A DNA stretch of 64,000 bases from Petrolisthes cinctipes (GCA_033782935.1 JAWQEG010000369.1:2919501-2983500), one strand, 5' to 3'; shown: positions 23,441 to 37,640, numbered from the stretch's first letter. Made by a program: numbers and translations. The notes: generated from the letters alone by a model not told the origin.

Positions 23441-26400
23441 TAGCATGTTTTTAGCCTATATTTTGAAAATATTCTAGCACTGAGTAGGCATGTACAGATT
23501 GCTTCTGGGACCCCAAAATATTGAATTTTCGGGTGTTTTGAGCCTGAATTTGAGATATAAACGGGTACAGAAGATACATGCATATATTGACTTTGGGCAC
23601 CAAAAATATCGATTTTCAGCATGTTTTGGGCCTGAATTTTGAAAATACTCTAACACTGAGTAGGCATGTACAGATCGCTTCTGGGACCCCAAAATATCGA
23701 ATTTTCGGGTGTTTTGAGCCTGAATTTGAGATATAAACGGGTACAGAAGATGCATGCACATATCGACTTTTGGGCACCTAAAAGATCGATTTTCAGTATG
23801 TTTTTGGCCTGTATTTTGAAAATACTCTAACACGGAGTAAGCATGTACAGATACCTTCTGGGACCTCTAAATATCGAATTTTCAAGTGTTTTGGGACTGA
23901 ATTTGAGATATCGATTTTTTGACACCTAAAATGTCGATTTTTAGCATGTTTTTAGCCTATATTTTGAAAATATTCTAGCACTGTGTAGGCATGTACAGAT
24001 TGCTTCTGGGACCCCAAAATATTGAATTTTCGGGTGTTTTGAGCCTGAATTTGAGATATAAACGGGTACAGAAAATACATGCACATATTGACTTTGGGCA
24101 TTTAAAATATCGATTTTCAGCATGTTTTGGGCCTGTATTTTGAAAATACTCTAACACTGAGTAGGCATGTACAGATTGCTTCTGGGACACCAAAATATTG
24201 AATTTTCGGGTGTTTTGAGCCTGAATTTGAGATATAAACGGGTACTGAAGATGCATGCACATATCGACTTTTGTGCACCTAAAAGATCGATTTTCAGTAT
24301 GTTTTGAGCATGTATTTTGAAAATACTCTAACACGGAGTAGGCATGTACAGATCGCTTCTGGGACCCCTAAATATCGAATTTTCGGGTGTTTTGGGACTG
24401 AATTTGAGATATCGACTTTTTGGCACCTAAAAGATCGATTTTTAGCATGTTTTTAGCCTATATTTTGAAAATATTCTAGCACTGAGTAGGCATGTACAGA
24501 TTGCTTCTGGGACCCCAAAATATTGAATTTTCGGGTGTTTTGAGCCTGAATTTGAGATATAAACGGGTACAGAAGATACATGCACATATTGACTTTGGGC
24601 ACCAAAAATATCGATTTTCTGCATGTTTTGGGCCTGAATTTTGAAAAAAACTCTAACACGGAGTAGGCATGTACAGATCGCTTCTGGGACCCCAAAATAT
24701 CGAATTTTCGGGTGTTTAGGGACAGAATTTGAGATATAAACGGGTACAGAAGATGCATGCACATATCGACTTTTGTGCACCTAAAAGATCGATTTTCAGC
24801 ATGTTTTGGGCCTGTATTTAGAAAATACTCTAACACGGAGTAGGCATGTACAGATACCTTCTGGGACCTCTAAATATCGAATTTTCGGGTGTTTTGGGAC
24901 TGAATTTGATATATCGATTTTTTGACACCTAAAATGTCGATTTTTAGCATGTTTTTAGCCTATATTTTGAAAATATTCTAGCACTGTGTAGGCATGTACA
25001 GATTGCTTCTGGGACCCCAAAATATTGAATTTTCGAGTGTTTTGAGCCTGAATTTGAGATATAAACGGGTACAGAAAATACATGCACATATTGACTTTGG
25101 GCACCAAAAATATCGATTTTCAGCATGTTTTGGGCCTGAATTTTGAAAATACTCTAACACGGAGTAGGCATGTACAGATCGCTTCTGGGACCCCAAAATA
25201 TCGAATTTTCAGGTGTTTAGGGCCAGAATTTGAGATATAAACGGGTACAGAAGATGCATGCACATATCGACTTTTGGGCACCTAAAAGATCGATTTTCAG
25301 TATGTTTTTGGCCTGTATTTTGAAAATACTCTAACACGGAGTAGGCATGTACAGATACCTTCTGGGACCTCTAAATATCGAATTTTCGGGTGTTTTGGGA
25401 CTGAATTTGAGATATCGATTTTTTGACACCTGAAATGTCGATTTTTAGCATGTTTTTAGCCTATATTTTGAAAATATTCTAGCACTGTGTAGGCATGTAC
25501 ATATTGCTTCTGGGACCCCAAAATATTGAATTTTCGGGTGTTTTGAGCCTGAATTTGATATATAAACGGGTACAGAAAATACATGCACATATTGACTTTG
25601 GGGACCAAAAATATCGATTTTCAGCATGTTTTGGGCCTGTATTTTGAAAATACTCTAACACTGAGTAGGCATGTACAGATTGCTTCTGGGACCCCAAAAT
25701 ATTGAATTTTCGGGTGTTTTGAGCCTGAATTTGAGATATAAACGGGTACTGAAGATACATACACATATCGACTTTTGTGCACCTAAAAGATCGATTTTCA
25801 GTATGTTTTGAGCATATATTTTGAAAATACTTTAACACGGAGTAGGCATGTACAGATCGCTTCTGGGACCCCTAAATATCGAATTTTCGGGTGTTTTGGG
25901 AATGAATTTGAGATATCGACTTTTTGGCACCTAAAAGATCGATTTTTAGCATGTTTTTAGCCTATATTTTGAAAATATTCTAGCACTGAGTAGGCATGTA
26001 CAGATTGCTTCTGGGACCCCAAAATATTGAATTTTCGGGTGTTTTGAGCCTGAATTTGAGATATAAACGGGTACAGAAGATACATGCACATATTGACTTT
26101 GGGCATCTAAAATATCGATTTTCAGCATGTTTTGGGCCTGAATTTTGAAAATACTCTAACACGGAGTAGGCATGTACAGATCGCTTCTGGGACCCCAAAA
26201 TATCGAATTTTCGGGTGTTTAGGGCCAGAATTTGAGATATAAACGGGTACAGAAGATGCATGCACATATCGACTTTTGGGCACCTAAAAGATCGATTTTC
26301 AGTATGTTTTTGGCCTGTATTTTGAAAATACTCTAACACGGAGTAGGCATGTACAGATACCTTCTGGGACCTCTAAATATCGAATTTTCGGGTGTTTTGG

Positions 26401-26774
26401 GACTGAATTTGAGATATCGATTTTTTGACACCTAAAATGTCGATTTTTAGCATGTTTTTAGCCTATATTTTGAAAATATTCTAGCACTGTGTAGGCATGT
26501 ACAGATTGCTTCTGGGACCCCAAAATATTGAATTTTCGAGTGTTTTGAGCCTGAATTTGAGATATAAACGGGTACAGAAAATACATGCACATATTGACTT
26601 TGGGCATCTAAAATATCGATTTTCAGCATGTTTTGGGCCTGTATTTTGAAAATACTCTAACACTGAGTAGGCATGTACAGAATGCTTCTGGGACCCCAAA
26701 ATATTGAATTTTCGGGTGTTTTGAGCCTGAATTTGAGATATAAACGGGTACTGAAGATGCATGCACATATCGAC

Positions 26775-28265
26775 TTTTGTGCACCTAAAAGATCGATTTT
26801 CAGTATGTTTTGAGCATGTATTTTGAAAATACTCTAACACGGAGTAGGCATGTACAGATCGCTTCTGGGACCCCTAAATATCGAATTTTCGGGTGTTTTG
26901 GGACTGAATTTGAGATATCGACTTTTTGGCACCTAAAAGATCGATTTTTAGCATGTTTTTAGCCTATATTTTGAAAATATTCTAGCACTGTACAGATTGC
27001 TTCTGGGACCCCAAAATATTGAATTTTCGGGTGTTTTGAGCCTGAATTTGAGATATAAACGGGTACAGAAGATACATGCACATATTGACTTTGGGCACCA
27101 AAAATATCGATTTTCAGCATGTTTTGGGCCTGAATTTTGAAAATACTCTAACACTGAGTAGGCATGTACAGATTGCTTCTGGGACCCCAAAATATCGAAT
27201 TTTCGGGTGTTTTGAGCCTGAATTTGAGATATAAACGGGTACTGAAGATGCATGCACATATCGACTTTTGTGCACCTAAAAGATCGATTTTCAGTATGTT
27301 TTGAGCATGTATTTTGAAAATACTCTAACACGGAGTAGGCATGTACAGATCGCTTCTGGGACCCCTAAATATCGAATTTTCGGGTGTTTTGGGACTGAAT
27401 TTGAGATATCGACTTTTTGGCACATAAAAGATCGATTTTTAGCATGTTTTTTGCCTATATTTTGAAAATATTCTAGCACTGAGTAGGCATGTACAGATTG
27501 CTTCTGGGACCCCAAAATTTTGAATTTTCGGGTGTTTTGAGCCTGAATTTGAGATATAAACGGGTACAGAAGATACATGCACATATTGACTTTGGGCACC
27601 AAAAATATCGATTTTCAGCATGTTTTGGGCCTGAATTTTGAAAATACTCTAACACGGAGTAGGCATGTACAGATCGCTTCTGGGACCCCAAAATATCGAA
27701 TTTTCGGGTGTTTAGGGCCAGAATTTGAGATATAAACGGGTATAGAAGATGCATGCACATATCGACTTTTGGGCACCTAAAAGATCGATTTTCAGTATGT
27801 TTTTGGCCTGTATTTTGAAAATACTCTAACACGGAGTAGGCATGTACAGATACCTTCTGGGACCTCTAAATATCGAATTTTCGGGTGTTTTGGGACTGAA
27901 TTTGAGATATCGATTTTTTGACACCTAAAATGTCGATTTTTAGCATGTTTTTAGCCTATATTTTGAAAATATTTTAGCACTGTGTAGGCATGTACAGATT
28001 GCTTCTGGGACCCCAAAATATTGAATTTTCGGGTGTTTTGAGCCTGAATTTGAGATATAAACGGGTACTGAAGATGCATGCACATATCGACTTTTGTGCA
28101 CCTAAAAGCTCGATTTTCAGTATGTTTTGAGCATGTATTTTGAAAATACTCTAACACGGAGTAGGCATGTACAGATCGCTTCTGGGACCCCTAAATATCG
28201 AATTTTCGGGTGTTTTGGGACTGAATTTGAGATATCGACTTTTTGGCACCTAAAAGATCGATTTT
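26775..28265 (+). repeat. HOR block, second copy of 21.95-23.44 kb
   Basis: This is the partner at +4,825. It includes the B monomer with cactgtacagatt (near 26988), the A1 with cacataaaagatcg and gttttttgcc, and the A-C dimer at 27835-28159. The first part also matches 11.5-13.0 kb at 14,822. Confidence 0.78.
27835..28159 (+). repeat. A-C dimer unit (325 bp), B missing
   Basis: This A2-type plus C2 arrangement is the copy of the dimer at 23010. It has small private changes such as taaaagctcgattttc and tattttagcactg. Confidence 0.85.
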
Positions 28266-29162
28266 TAGCATGTTTTTAGCCTATATTTTGAAAATATTCT
28301 AGCACTGAGTAGGCATGTACAGATTGCTTCTGGGACCCCAAAATATTGAATTTTCGGGTGTTTTGAGCCTGAATTTGAGATATAAACGGGTACAGAAGAT
28401 ACATGCACATATTGACTTTGGGCACCAAAAATATCGATTTTCAGCATGTTTTGGGCCTGTATTTTGAAACTACTCTAACACTGAGTAGGCATGTACAGAT
28501 TGCTTCTGGGACCCCAAAATATTGAATTTTCGGGTGTTTTGAGCCTGAATTTGAGATATAAACGGGTACTGAAGATGCATGCACATATCGACTTTTGTGC
28601 ACCTAAAAGATCTATTTTCAGTATGTTTTGAGCATGTATTTTGAAAATACTCTAACACAGAGTAGGCATGTACAGATCGCTTCTGGGACCCCTAAATATC
28701 GAGTTTTCGGGTGTTTTGGGACTGAATTTGAGATATCGACTTTTTGGCACCTAAAAGATCGATTTTTAGCATGTTTTTAGCCTATATTTTGAAAATATTC
28801 TAGCACTGAGTAGGCATGTACAGATTGCTTCTGGGACCCCAAAATATTGAATTTTCGGGTGTTTTGAGCCTGAATTTGAGATATAAACGGGTACAGAAGA
28901 TACATGCACATATTGACTTTGGGCACCAAAAATATCGATTTTCTGCATGTTTTGGGCCTGAATTTTGAAAAAAACTCTAACACGGAGTAGGCATGTACAG
29001 ATCGCTTCTGGGACCCCAAAATATCGAATTTTCGGGTGTTTAGGGCCAGAATTTGAGATATAAACGGGTACAGAAGATGCATGCACATATCGACTTTTGT
29101 GCACCTAAAAGATCGATTTTCAGTATGTTTTGAGCATGTATTTTGAAAATACTCTAACACGG

Positions 29163-30709
29163 AGTAGGCATGTACAGATCGCTTCTAGGACCCCTAAATA
29201 TCGAATTTTCGGGTGTTTTGGGACTGAATTTGAGATATCGACTTTTTGGCACCTAAAAGATCGATTTTTAGCATGTTTTTAGCCTATATTTTGAAAATAT
29301 TCTAGCACTGAGTAGGCATGTACAGATTGCTTCTGGGACCCATAAATATTGAATTTTCGGGTGTTTTGAGCCTGAATTTGAGATATAAACGGGTACAGAA
29401 GATACATGCACATATTGACTTTGGGCACCAAAAATATCGATTTTCAGCATGTTTTGGGCCTGATTTTTGAAAATACTCTAACACGGAGTAGGCATGTACA
29501 GATCGCTTCTGGGACCCCAAAATATCGAATTTTCAGGTGTTTAGGGCCAGAATTTGAGATATAAACGGGTACAGAAGATGCATGCACATATCGACTTTTG
29601 GGCACCTAAAAGATCGATTTTCAGTATGTTTTGAGCATGTATTTTGAAAATACTCTAACACGGAGTAGGCATGTACAGATCGCTTCTGGGACCCCTAAAT
29701 ATCGAATTTTCGGGTGTTTTGGGACTGAATTTGAGATATCGATTTTCTGGCACCTAAAATGTCGATTTTTAGCATGTTTTTAGCCTATATTTTGAAAATA
29801 TTCTAGCACTGTGTAGGCATGTACAGATTGCTTCTGGGACCCCAAAATATTGAATTTTCGGATGTTTTGAGCCTGAATTTGAAATATAAACGGGTACAGA
29901 AGATACATGCACATATTGACTTTGGGCACCAAAAATATCGATTTTCAGCATGTTTTGGGCCTGAATTTTGAAAATACTCTAACACGGAGTAGGCATGTAC
30001 AGATACCTTCTGGGACCACAAAATATCGAATTTTCGGGTGTTTAGGGCCAGAATTTGAGATATAAACGGGTACAGAAGATGCATGCACATATCGACTTTT
30101 GGGCACCTAAAAGATCGATTTTCAGTATGTTTTTGGCCTGTATTTTGAAAATACTCTAACACGGAGTAAGCATGTACAGATACCTTCTGGGACCTCTAAA
30201 TATCGAATTTTCGGGTGTTTTGGGACTGAATTTGAGATATCGATTTTTTGGCACCTAAAATGTCGATTTTTAGCATGTTCTTAGCCTATATTTTGAAAAT
30301 ATTCTAGCACTGTGTAGGCATGTACAGATTGCTTCTGGGACCCCAAAATATTGAATTTCCGGGTGTTTTGAGCCTGAATTTGAGATATAAACGGGTACAG
30401 AAGATACATGCACATATTGACTTTGGGCATCTAAAATATCGATTTTCAGCATGTTTTGGGCCTGTATTTTGAAAATACTCTAACACTGAGTAGGCATGTA
30501 CAGATTGCTTCTGGGACCCCAAAATATTGAATTTTCGGGTGTTTTGAGCCTGAATTTGAGATATAAACGGGTACTGAAGATGCATGCACATATCGACTTT
30601 TGTGCACCTAAAAGATCGATTTTCAGTATGTTTTGAGCATGTATTTTGAAAATATTCTAGCACTGAGTAGGCATGTACAGATTGCTTCTGGGACCCCAAA
30701 ATATTGAGT
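29163..30709 (+). repeat. HOR block, second copy of 13.5-15.06 kb
   Basis: This is the partner at +15,649 of the block starting near 13514, carrying the same four rare variants. In this copy the following A1 has been lost by recombination at about 30650 (see 30165-31018). Confidence 0.8.
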
Positions 30710-31018
30710 TTTCGGGTGTTTTGAGCCTGAATTTGAGATATAAACGGGTACAGAAGATACATGCACATATTGACTTTGGGCACCAAAAATATCGATTTTC
30801 AGCATGTTTTGGACCTGAATTTTGAAAATACTCTAACACGGAGTAGGCATGTACAGATCGCTTCTGGGACCCCAAAATATCGAATTTTCGGGTGTTTAGG
30901 GCCAGAATTTGAGATATAAACGGGTACAGAAGATGCATGCACATATCGACTTTTGGGCACCTAAAAGATCGATTTTCAGTATGTTTTTGGCCTGTGTTTT
31001 GAAAATACTCTAACACGG
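30165..31018 (+). repeat. Five-monomer unit A2-B2-C2-B1-C1 (854 bp), A1 missing
   Basis: The C2 at about 30489-30665 ends with the A-type tail aaaatattctagcactg instead of aaaatactctaacacgg and continues straight into B1. One 148-bp A1 has been lost by exchange at the ttttgaaaata site common to all monomers. Confidence 0.83.
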
Positions 31019-31519
31019 AGTAAGCATGTACAGATACCTTCTGGGACCTCTAAATATCGAATTTTCGGGTGTTTTGGGACTGAATTTGAGATATCGATTT
31101 TTTGGCACCTAAAATGTCGATTTTTAGCATGTTTTTAGCCTATATTTTGAAAATATTCTAGCACTGTGTAGGCATGTACAGATTGCTTCTGGGACCCAAA
31201 AATATTGAATTTTCTGGTGTTTTGAGCCTGAATTTGAGATATAAACGGGTACAGAAGATACATGCACATATTGACTTTGGGCATCTAAAATATCGATTTT
31301 CATCATGTTTTGGGCCTGTATTTTGAAAATACTCTAACACTGAGTAGGCATGTACAGATTGCTTCTGGGACCCCAAAATATTGAATTTTCGGGTGTTTTG
31401 AGCCTGAATTTGAGATATAAACGGGTACTGAAGATGCATGCACATATCGACTTTTGTGCACCTAAAAGATCGATTTTCAGTATGTTTTGAGCATGTATTT
31501 TGAAAATACTCTAACACGG

Positions 31520-32201
31520 AGTAGGCATGTACAGATCGCTTCTGGGACCCCTAAATATCGAATTTTCGGGTGTTTTGGGACTGAATTTGAGATATCGACT
31601 TTTTGGCACCTAAAAGATCGATTTTTAGCATATTTTTAGCCTATATTTTGAAAATATTCTAGCACTGAGTGCCTAGGCATGTACAGATTGCTTCTGGGAC
31701 CCCAAAATATTGAATTTTCGGGTGTTTTGAGCCTGAATTTGAGATATAAACGGGTACAGAAGATACATGCACATATTGACTTTCCGCACCAAAAATATCG
31801 ATTTTCAGCATGTTTTGGGCCTGAATTTTGAAAATACTCTAACACGGAGTAGGCATGTACAGATCGCTTCTGGGACCCAAAAATATCGAATTTTCGGGTG
31901 TTTAGGGCCAGAATTTGAGATATAAACGGGTACAGAAGATGCATGCACATATCGACTTTTGGGCACCTAAAAGATCGATTTTCAGTATGTTTTTGGCCTG
32001 TATTTTGAAAATACTCTAACATGGAGTAGGCATGTACAGATTGCTTCTGGGACCCCAAAATATTGAATTTTCGGGTGTTTTGAGCCTGAATTTGAGATAT
32101 AAACGGGTACTGAAGATGCATGCACATATCGACTTTTGTGCACCTAAAAGATCGATTTTCAGTATGTTTTGAGCATGTATTTTGAAAATACTCTAACACG
32201 G
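31520..32201 (+). repeat. Unit with extra C: A1-B-C1-C2 (682 bp)
   Basis: B carries two markers: a 4-bp gcct insertion (31671-31674) that creates the perfect palindrome gcctaggc, and gactttccgcacc in place of gactttgggcacc. C1 is followed directly by C2, joined at acatggagtagg. Another copy follows 1,183 bp downstream. Confidence 0.88.
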
Positions 32202-32702
32202 AGTAGGCATGTACAGATCGCTTCTGGGACCCCTAAATATCGAATTTTCGGGTGTTTTGGGACTGAATTTAAGATATCGACTTTTTGGCACCTAAAAGAT
32301 CGATTTTTAGCATGTTTTTAGCCTATTTTTTGAAAATATTCTAGCTCTGAGTAGGCATGTACAGATTGCTTCTGGGACCCCAAAATATTGAATTTTCGGG
32401 AGTTTTGAGCCTGAATTTGAGATATAAACAGGTACAGAAGATACAAGCACATATTGACTTTGGGCACCAAAAATATCGATTTTCAGCATGTTTTGGGCCT
32501 GAATTTTGAAAATGCTCTAACACGGAGTAGGCATGTACAGATCGCTTCTGGGACCCCAAAATATCGAATTTTCGGGTGTTTAGGGCCAGAATTTGAGATA
32601 TAAACGGGTACAGAAGATGCATGCACATATCGACTTTTGGGCACCTAAAAGATCGATTTTCAGTATGTTTTGAGCATGTATTTTGAAAATACTCTAACAC
32701 GG

Positions 32703-33383
32703 AGTAGGCATGTACAGATCGCTTCTGGGACCCCTAAATATCGAATTTTCGGGTGTTTTGGGACTGAATTTGAGATATCGACTTTTTGGCACCTAAAAGA
32801 TCGATTTTTAGCATATTTTTAGCCTATATTTTGAAAATATTCTAGCACTGAGTGCCTAGGCATGTACAGATTGCTTCTGGGACCCCAAAATATTGAATTT
32901 TCGGGTGTTTTGAGCCTGAATTTGAGATATAAACGGGTACAGAAGATACATGCACATATTGACTTTCCGCACCAAAAATATCGATTTCAGCATGTTTTGG
33001 GCCTGAATTTTGAAAATACTCTAACACGGAGTAGGCATGTACAGATCGCTTCTGGGACCCCAAAATATCGAATTTTCGGGTGTTTAGGGCCAGAATTTGA
33101 GATATAAACGGGTACAGAAGATGCATGCACATATCGACTTTTGGGCACCTAAAAGATCGATTTTCAGTATGTTTTTGGCCTGTATTTTGAAAATACTCTA
33201 ACATGGAGTAGGCATGTACAGATTGCTTCTGGGACCCCAAAATATTGAATTTTCGGGTGTTTTGAGCCTGAATTTGAGATATAAACGGGTACTGAAGATG
33301 CATGCACATATCGACTTTTGTGCACCTAAAAGATCGATTTTCAGTATGTTTTGAGCATGTATTTTGAAAATACTCTAACACGG
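32703..33383 (+). repeat. Unit with extra C: A1-B-C1-C2 (681 bp)
   Basis: This is a near-identical copy of 31520-32201 with gcct at 32854-32857, gactttccgcacc and acatggagtagg. One base is missing in the B (tcgatttcagc instead of tcgattttcagc), which accounts for the 681-bp length. Confidence 0.88.
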
Positions 33384-34385
33384 AGTAGGCATGTACAGAT
33401 CGCTTCTGGGACCCCTAAATATCGAATTTTCGGGTGTTTTGGGACTGAATTTGAGATATCGACTTTTTGGCACCTAAAAGATCGATTTTTAGCATGTTTT
33501 TAGCCTATATTTTGAAAATATTCTAGCTCTGAGTAGGCATGTACAGATTGCTTCTGGGACCCCAAAATATTGAATTTTCGGGAGTTTTGAGCCTGAATTT
33601 GAGATATAAACAGGTACAGAAGATACAAGCACATATTGACTTTGGGCACCAAAAATATCGATTTTCAGCATGTTTTGGGCCTGAATTTTGAAAATGCTCT
33701 AACACGGAGTAGGCATGTACAGATCGCTTCTGGGACCCCAAAATATCGAATTTTCGGGTGTTTAGGGCCAGAATTTGAGATATAAACGGGTACAGAAGAT
33801 GCATGCACATATCGACTTTTGGGCACCTAAAAGATCGATTTTCAGTATGTTTTTGGCCTGTATTTTGAAAATACTCTAACACGGAGTAGGCATGTACAGA
33901 TACCTTCTGGGACCTCTAAATATCGAATTTTCGGGTGTTTTGGGACTGAATTTGAGATATCGACTTTTTGGCACCTAAAATGTCGATTTTTAGCATGTTT
34001 TTAGCCTATATTTTGAAAATATTCTAGCACTGTGTAGGCATGTACAGATTGCTTCTTGGACCCCAAAATATTGAATTTTCGGGTGTTTTGAGCATGAATT
34101 TGAGATATAAACGGGTACAGAAGATACATGCACATATTGACTTTGGGCATCTAAAATATCGATTTTCAGCATGTTTTGGGCCTGTATTTTGAAAATACTC
34201 TAACACTGAGTAGGCATGTACAGATTGCTTCTGGGACCCCAAAATATTGAATTTTCGGGTGTTTTGAGCCTGAATTTGAGATATAAACGGGTACTGAAGA
34301 TGCATGCACATATCGACTTTTGTGCACCTAAAAGATCGATTTTCAGTATGTTTTGAGCATGTATTTTGAAAATACTTTAACACGG
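33384..34385 (+). repeat. HOR block shared with 35.75-36.75 kb (offset 2,362 bp)
   Basis: Matching private variants are tctagctctgag, cgggagttttgagcc, aaacaggtacag, acaagcacat and gcttcttggacc, each repeated 2,362 bp downstream. The first 500 bp also resemble 32202-32702, so the same trimer is present at least three times within 4 kb. Confidence 0.8.
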
Positions 34386-34886
34386 AGTAGGCATGTACAG
34401 ATCGCTTCTGGGACCCCTAAATATCGAATTTTCGGGTGTTTTGGGACTGAATTTGAGATATCGACTTTTTGGCACTTAAAAGATCGATTTTTAGCATGTT
34501 TTTAGCCTATATTTTGAAAATATTCTAGCACTGTGTAGGCATGTACAGATTGCTTCTGGGACCCCAAAATATTGAATTTTCGGGTGTTTTCAGCCTGAAT
34601 TTGAGATATAAACGGGTACAGAAGATACATGCACATATTGACTTTGGGCATCTAAAATATCGATTTTCAGCATGTTTTGGGCCAGTATTTTGAAAATACT
34701 CTAACACTGAGTAGGCATGTACAGATTGCTTCTGGGACCCCAAAATATTGAATTTTCGGGTGTTTTGAGCCTGAATTTGAGATATAAACGGGTACTGAAG
34801 ATGCATGCACATATCGACTTTTGTGCACCTAAAAGATCGATTTTCAGTATGTTTTAAGCATGTATTTTGAAAATACTCTAACACGG

Positions 34887-35745
34887 AGTAGGCATGTACA
34901 GATCGCTTCTGGACCCCCTAAATGTCGAATTTTCGGGTGTTTTGGGACTGAATTTGAGATATCGACTTTTTGGCACCTAAAAGATCGATTTTTAGCATAT
35001 TTTTAGCCTATATTTTGAAAATATTCTAGCACTGAGTGCCTAGGCATGTACAGATTGCTTCTGGGACCCCAAAATATTGAATTTTCGGGTGTTTTGAGCC
35101 TGAATTTGAGATATAAACGAGTACAGAAGATACATGCACATATTGACTTTCCGCACCAAAAATATCGATTTTCAGCATGTTTTGGGCCTGAATTTTGAAA
35201 ATACTCTAAAACGGAGTAGGCATGTACAGATCGCTTCTGGGACCCCAAAATATCGAATTTTCGGGTGTTTAGGGCCAGAATTTGAGATATAAACGGGTAC
35301 AGAAGATGCATGCACATATCGACTTTTGGGCACCTAAAAGATCGATTTTCAGTATGTTTTTGGCCTGTATTTTGAAAATACTCTAACACGGAGTAGGCAT
35401 GTACAGATTGCTTCTGGGACCCCAAAATATTGAATTTTCGGGTGTTTTGAGCCTGAATTTGAGATATAAACGGGTACTGAAGATGCATGCACATATCGAC
35501 TTTTGGGCACCTAAAAGATCGATTTTCAGTATGTTTTTGGCCTGTATTTTGAAAATACTCTAACATGGAGTAGGCATGTACAGATTGCTTCTGGGACCCC
35601 AAAATATTGAATTTTCGGGTGTTTTGAGCCTGAATTTGAGATATAAACGGGTACTGAAGATGCATGCACATATCGACTTTTGTGCACCTAAAAGATCGAT
35701 TTTCAGTATGTTTTGAGCATGTATTTTGAAAATACTCTAACACGG
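34887..35745 (+). repeat. Unit with two extra C: A1-B-C1-C-C2 (859 bp)
   Basis: This has the gcct insertion (35038-35041) and ccgcacc B marker, followed by three C monomers. The middle one is a C2/C1 recombinant (ggtactgaagatgc with cttttgggcacc and tttttggcc). Three 177-bp monomers in register give one of the longest open frames, which has no coding significance. Confidence 0.87.
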
Positions 35746-36529
35746 AGTAGGCATGTACAGATCGCTTCTGGGACCCCTAAATATCGAATTTTCGGGTGTT
35801 TTGGGACTGAATTTGAGATATCGACTTTTTGGAACCTAAAAGATCGATTTTTAGCATGTTTTTAGCCTATATTTTGAAAATATTCTAGCTCTGAGTAGGC
35901 ATGTACAGATTGCTTCTGGGACCCCAAAATATTGAATTTTCGGGAGTTTTGAGCCTGAATTTGAGATATAAACAGGTACAGAAAATACAAGCACATATTG
36001 ACTTTGGGCACCAAAAATATCGATTTTCAGCATGTTTTGGGCCTGAATTTTGAAAATGCTCTAATACGGAGTAGGCATGTACAGATCGCTTCTGGGACCC
36101 CAAAATATCGAATTTTCGGGTGTTTAGGGCCAGAATTTGAGATATAAACGGGTACAGAAGATGCATGCACATATCGACTTTTGGGCACCTAAAAGATCGA
36201 TTTTCAGTATGTTTTTGGCCTGTATTTTGAAAATACTCTAACACGGAGTAGGCATGTACAGATACCTTCTGGGACCTCTAAATATCGAATTTTCGGGTGT
36301 TTTGGGACTGAATTTGAGATATCGACTTTTTGGCACCTAAAATGTCGATTTTTAGCATGTTTTTAGCCTATATTTTGAAAATATTCTAGCACTGTGTAGG
36401 CATGTACAGATTGCTTCTTGGACCCCAAAATATTGAATTTTCGGGTGTTTTGAGTATGAATTTGAGATATAAACGGGTACAGAAGATACATGCACATATT
36501 GACTTTGGGCATCTAAAATATCGATTTTC

Positions 36530-37640
36530 AGCATGTTTTGGGCCTGTATTTTGAAAATACTCTAACACTGAGTAGGCATGTACAGATTGCTTCTGGGACC
36601 CCAAAATATTGAATTTTCGGGTGTTTTGAGCCTGAATTTGAGATATAAACGGGTACTGAAGATGCATGCACATATCGACTTTTGTGCACCTAAAAGATCG
36701 ATTTTCAGCATGTTTTGAGCATGTATTTTGAAAATACTCTAACACGGAGTAAGCATGTACAGATCGCTTCTGGGACCCCTAAATATCGAATTTTCGGGTG
36801 TTTTGGGACTGAATTTGAGATATCGACTTTTTGGCACCTAAAAGATCGATTTTTAGCATGTTTTTAGCCTATATTTTGAAAATATTCTAGCACTGTGTAG
36901 GCATGTACAGATTGCTTCTGGGACCCCAAAATATTGAATTTTCGGGTGTTTTGAGCCTGAATTTGAGATATAAACGAGTACCGAAGATACATGCACATAT
37001 TGACTTTCCGCACCAAAAATATCGATTTTCAGCATGTTTTGGGCCTGAATTTTGAAAATACTCTAAAACGGAGTAGGCATGTACAGATCGCTTCTGGGAC
37101 CCCAAAATATCGAATTTTCGGGTGTTTAGGGCCAGAATTTGAGATATAAACGGGTACAGAAGATGCATGCACATATCGACTTTTGGGCACCTAAAAGATC
37201 GATTTTCAGTATGTTTTTGGCCTGTATTTTGAAAATACTCTAACACGGAGTAGGCATGTACAGATTGCTTCTGGGACCCCAAAATATTGAATTTTCGGGT
37301 GTTTTGAGCCTGAATTTGAGATATAAACGGGTACTGAAGATGCATGCACATATCGACTTTTGTGCACCTAAAAGATCGATTTTCAGTATGTTTTGAGCAT
37401 GTATTTTGAAAATACTCTAACACGGAGTAGGCATGTACAGATCGCTTTTGGGACCCCTAAATATCGAATTTTCGGGTGTTTTGGGACTGAATTTGAGATA
37501 TCGACTTTTTGGCACCTAAAAGATCGATTTTTAGCATGTTTTTAGCCTATATTTTGAAAATATTCTAGCTCTGAGTAGGCATGTACAGATTGCTTCTGGG
37601 ACCCCAAAATATTGAATTTTCGGGTGTTTTGAGCCTGAAT
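36530..37640 (+). repeat. Segmental duplication, copy 1 (offset 6,629 bp)
   Basis: Private variants recur at +6,629: cagcatgttttgagcatg (36707), ggagtaagcatg (near 36747), gtaccgaagatac (near 36978), ctaaaacggagtagg (near 37065) and gatcgcttttggg (near 37440). The block includes the A1-B-C1-C2 unit at 36748-37425. The copies stop matching at aaacaggtac against aaacgggtac on the right. Confidence 0.82.
36748..37425 (+). repeat. Unit with extra C: A1-B-C1-C2 (678 bp)
   Basis: The B has gactttccgcacc but not the gcct insertion. C1 and C2 follow in a row. It has an exact structural copy at 43377-44054. Confidence 0.87.

Noticed and set aside
31668..31680. The gcct insertion as a transposon footprint or target-site duplication
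   Set aside because: It is the reverse complement of adjacent bases rather than a direct duplication, and is inherited in three copies of one unit, so a templated insertion is simpler.
32862..33107. Plus-strand frames (also 49945-50136, 60082-60267, 61718-61930, 63722-63946)
   Set aside because: Short frames opened by local 1-bp or monomer-sized indels in the satellite. No recognisable protein feature.
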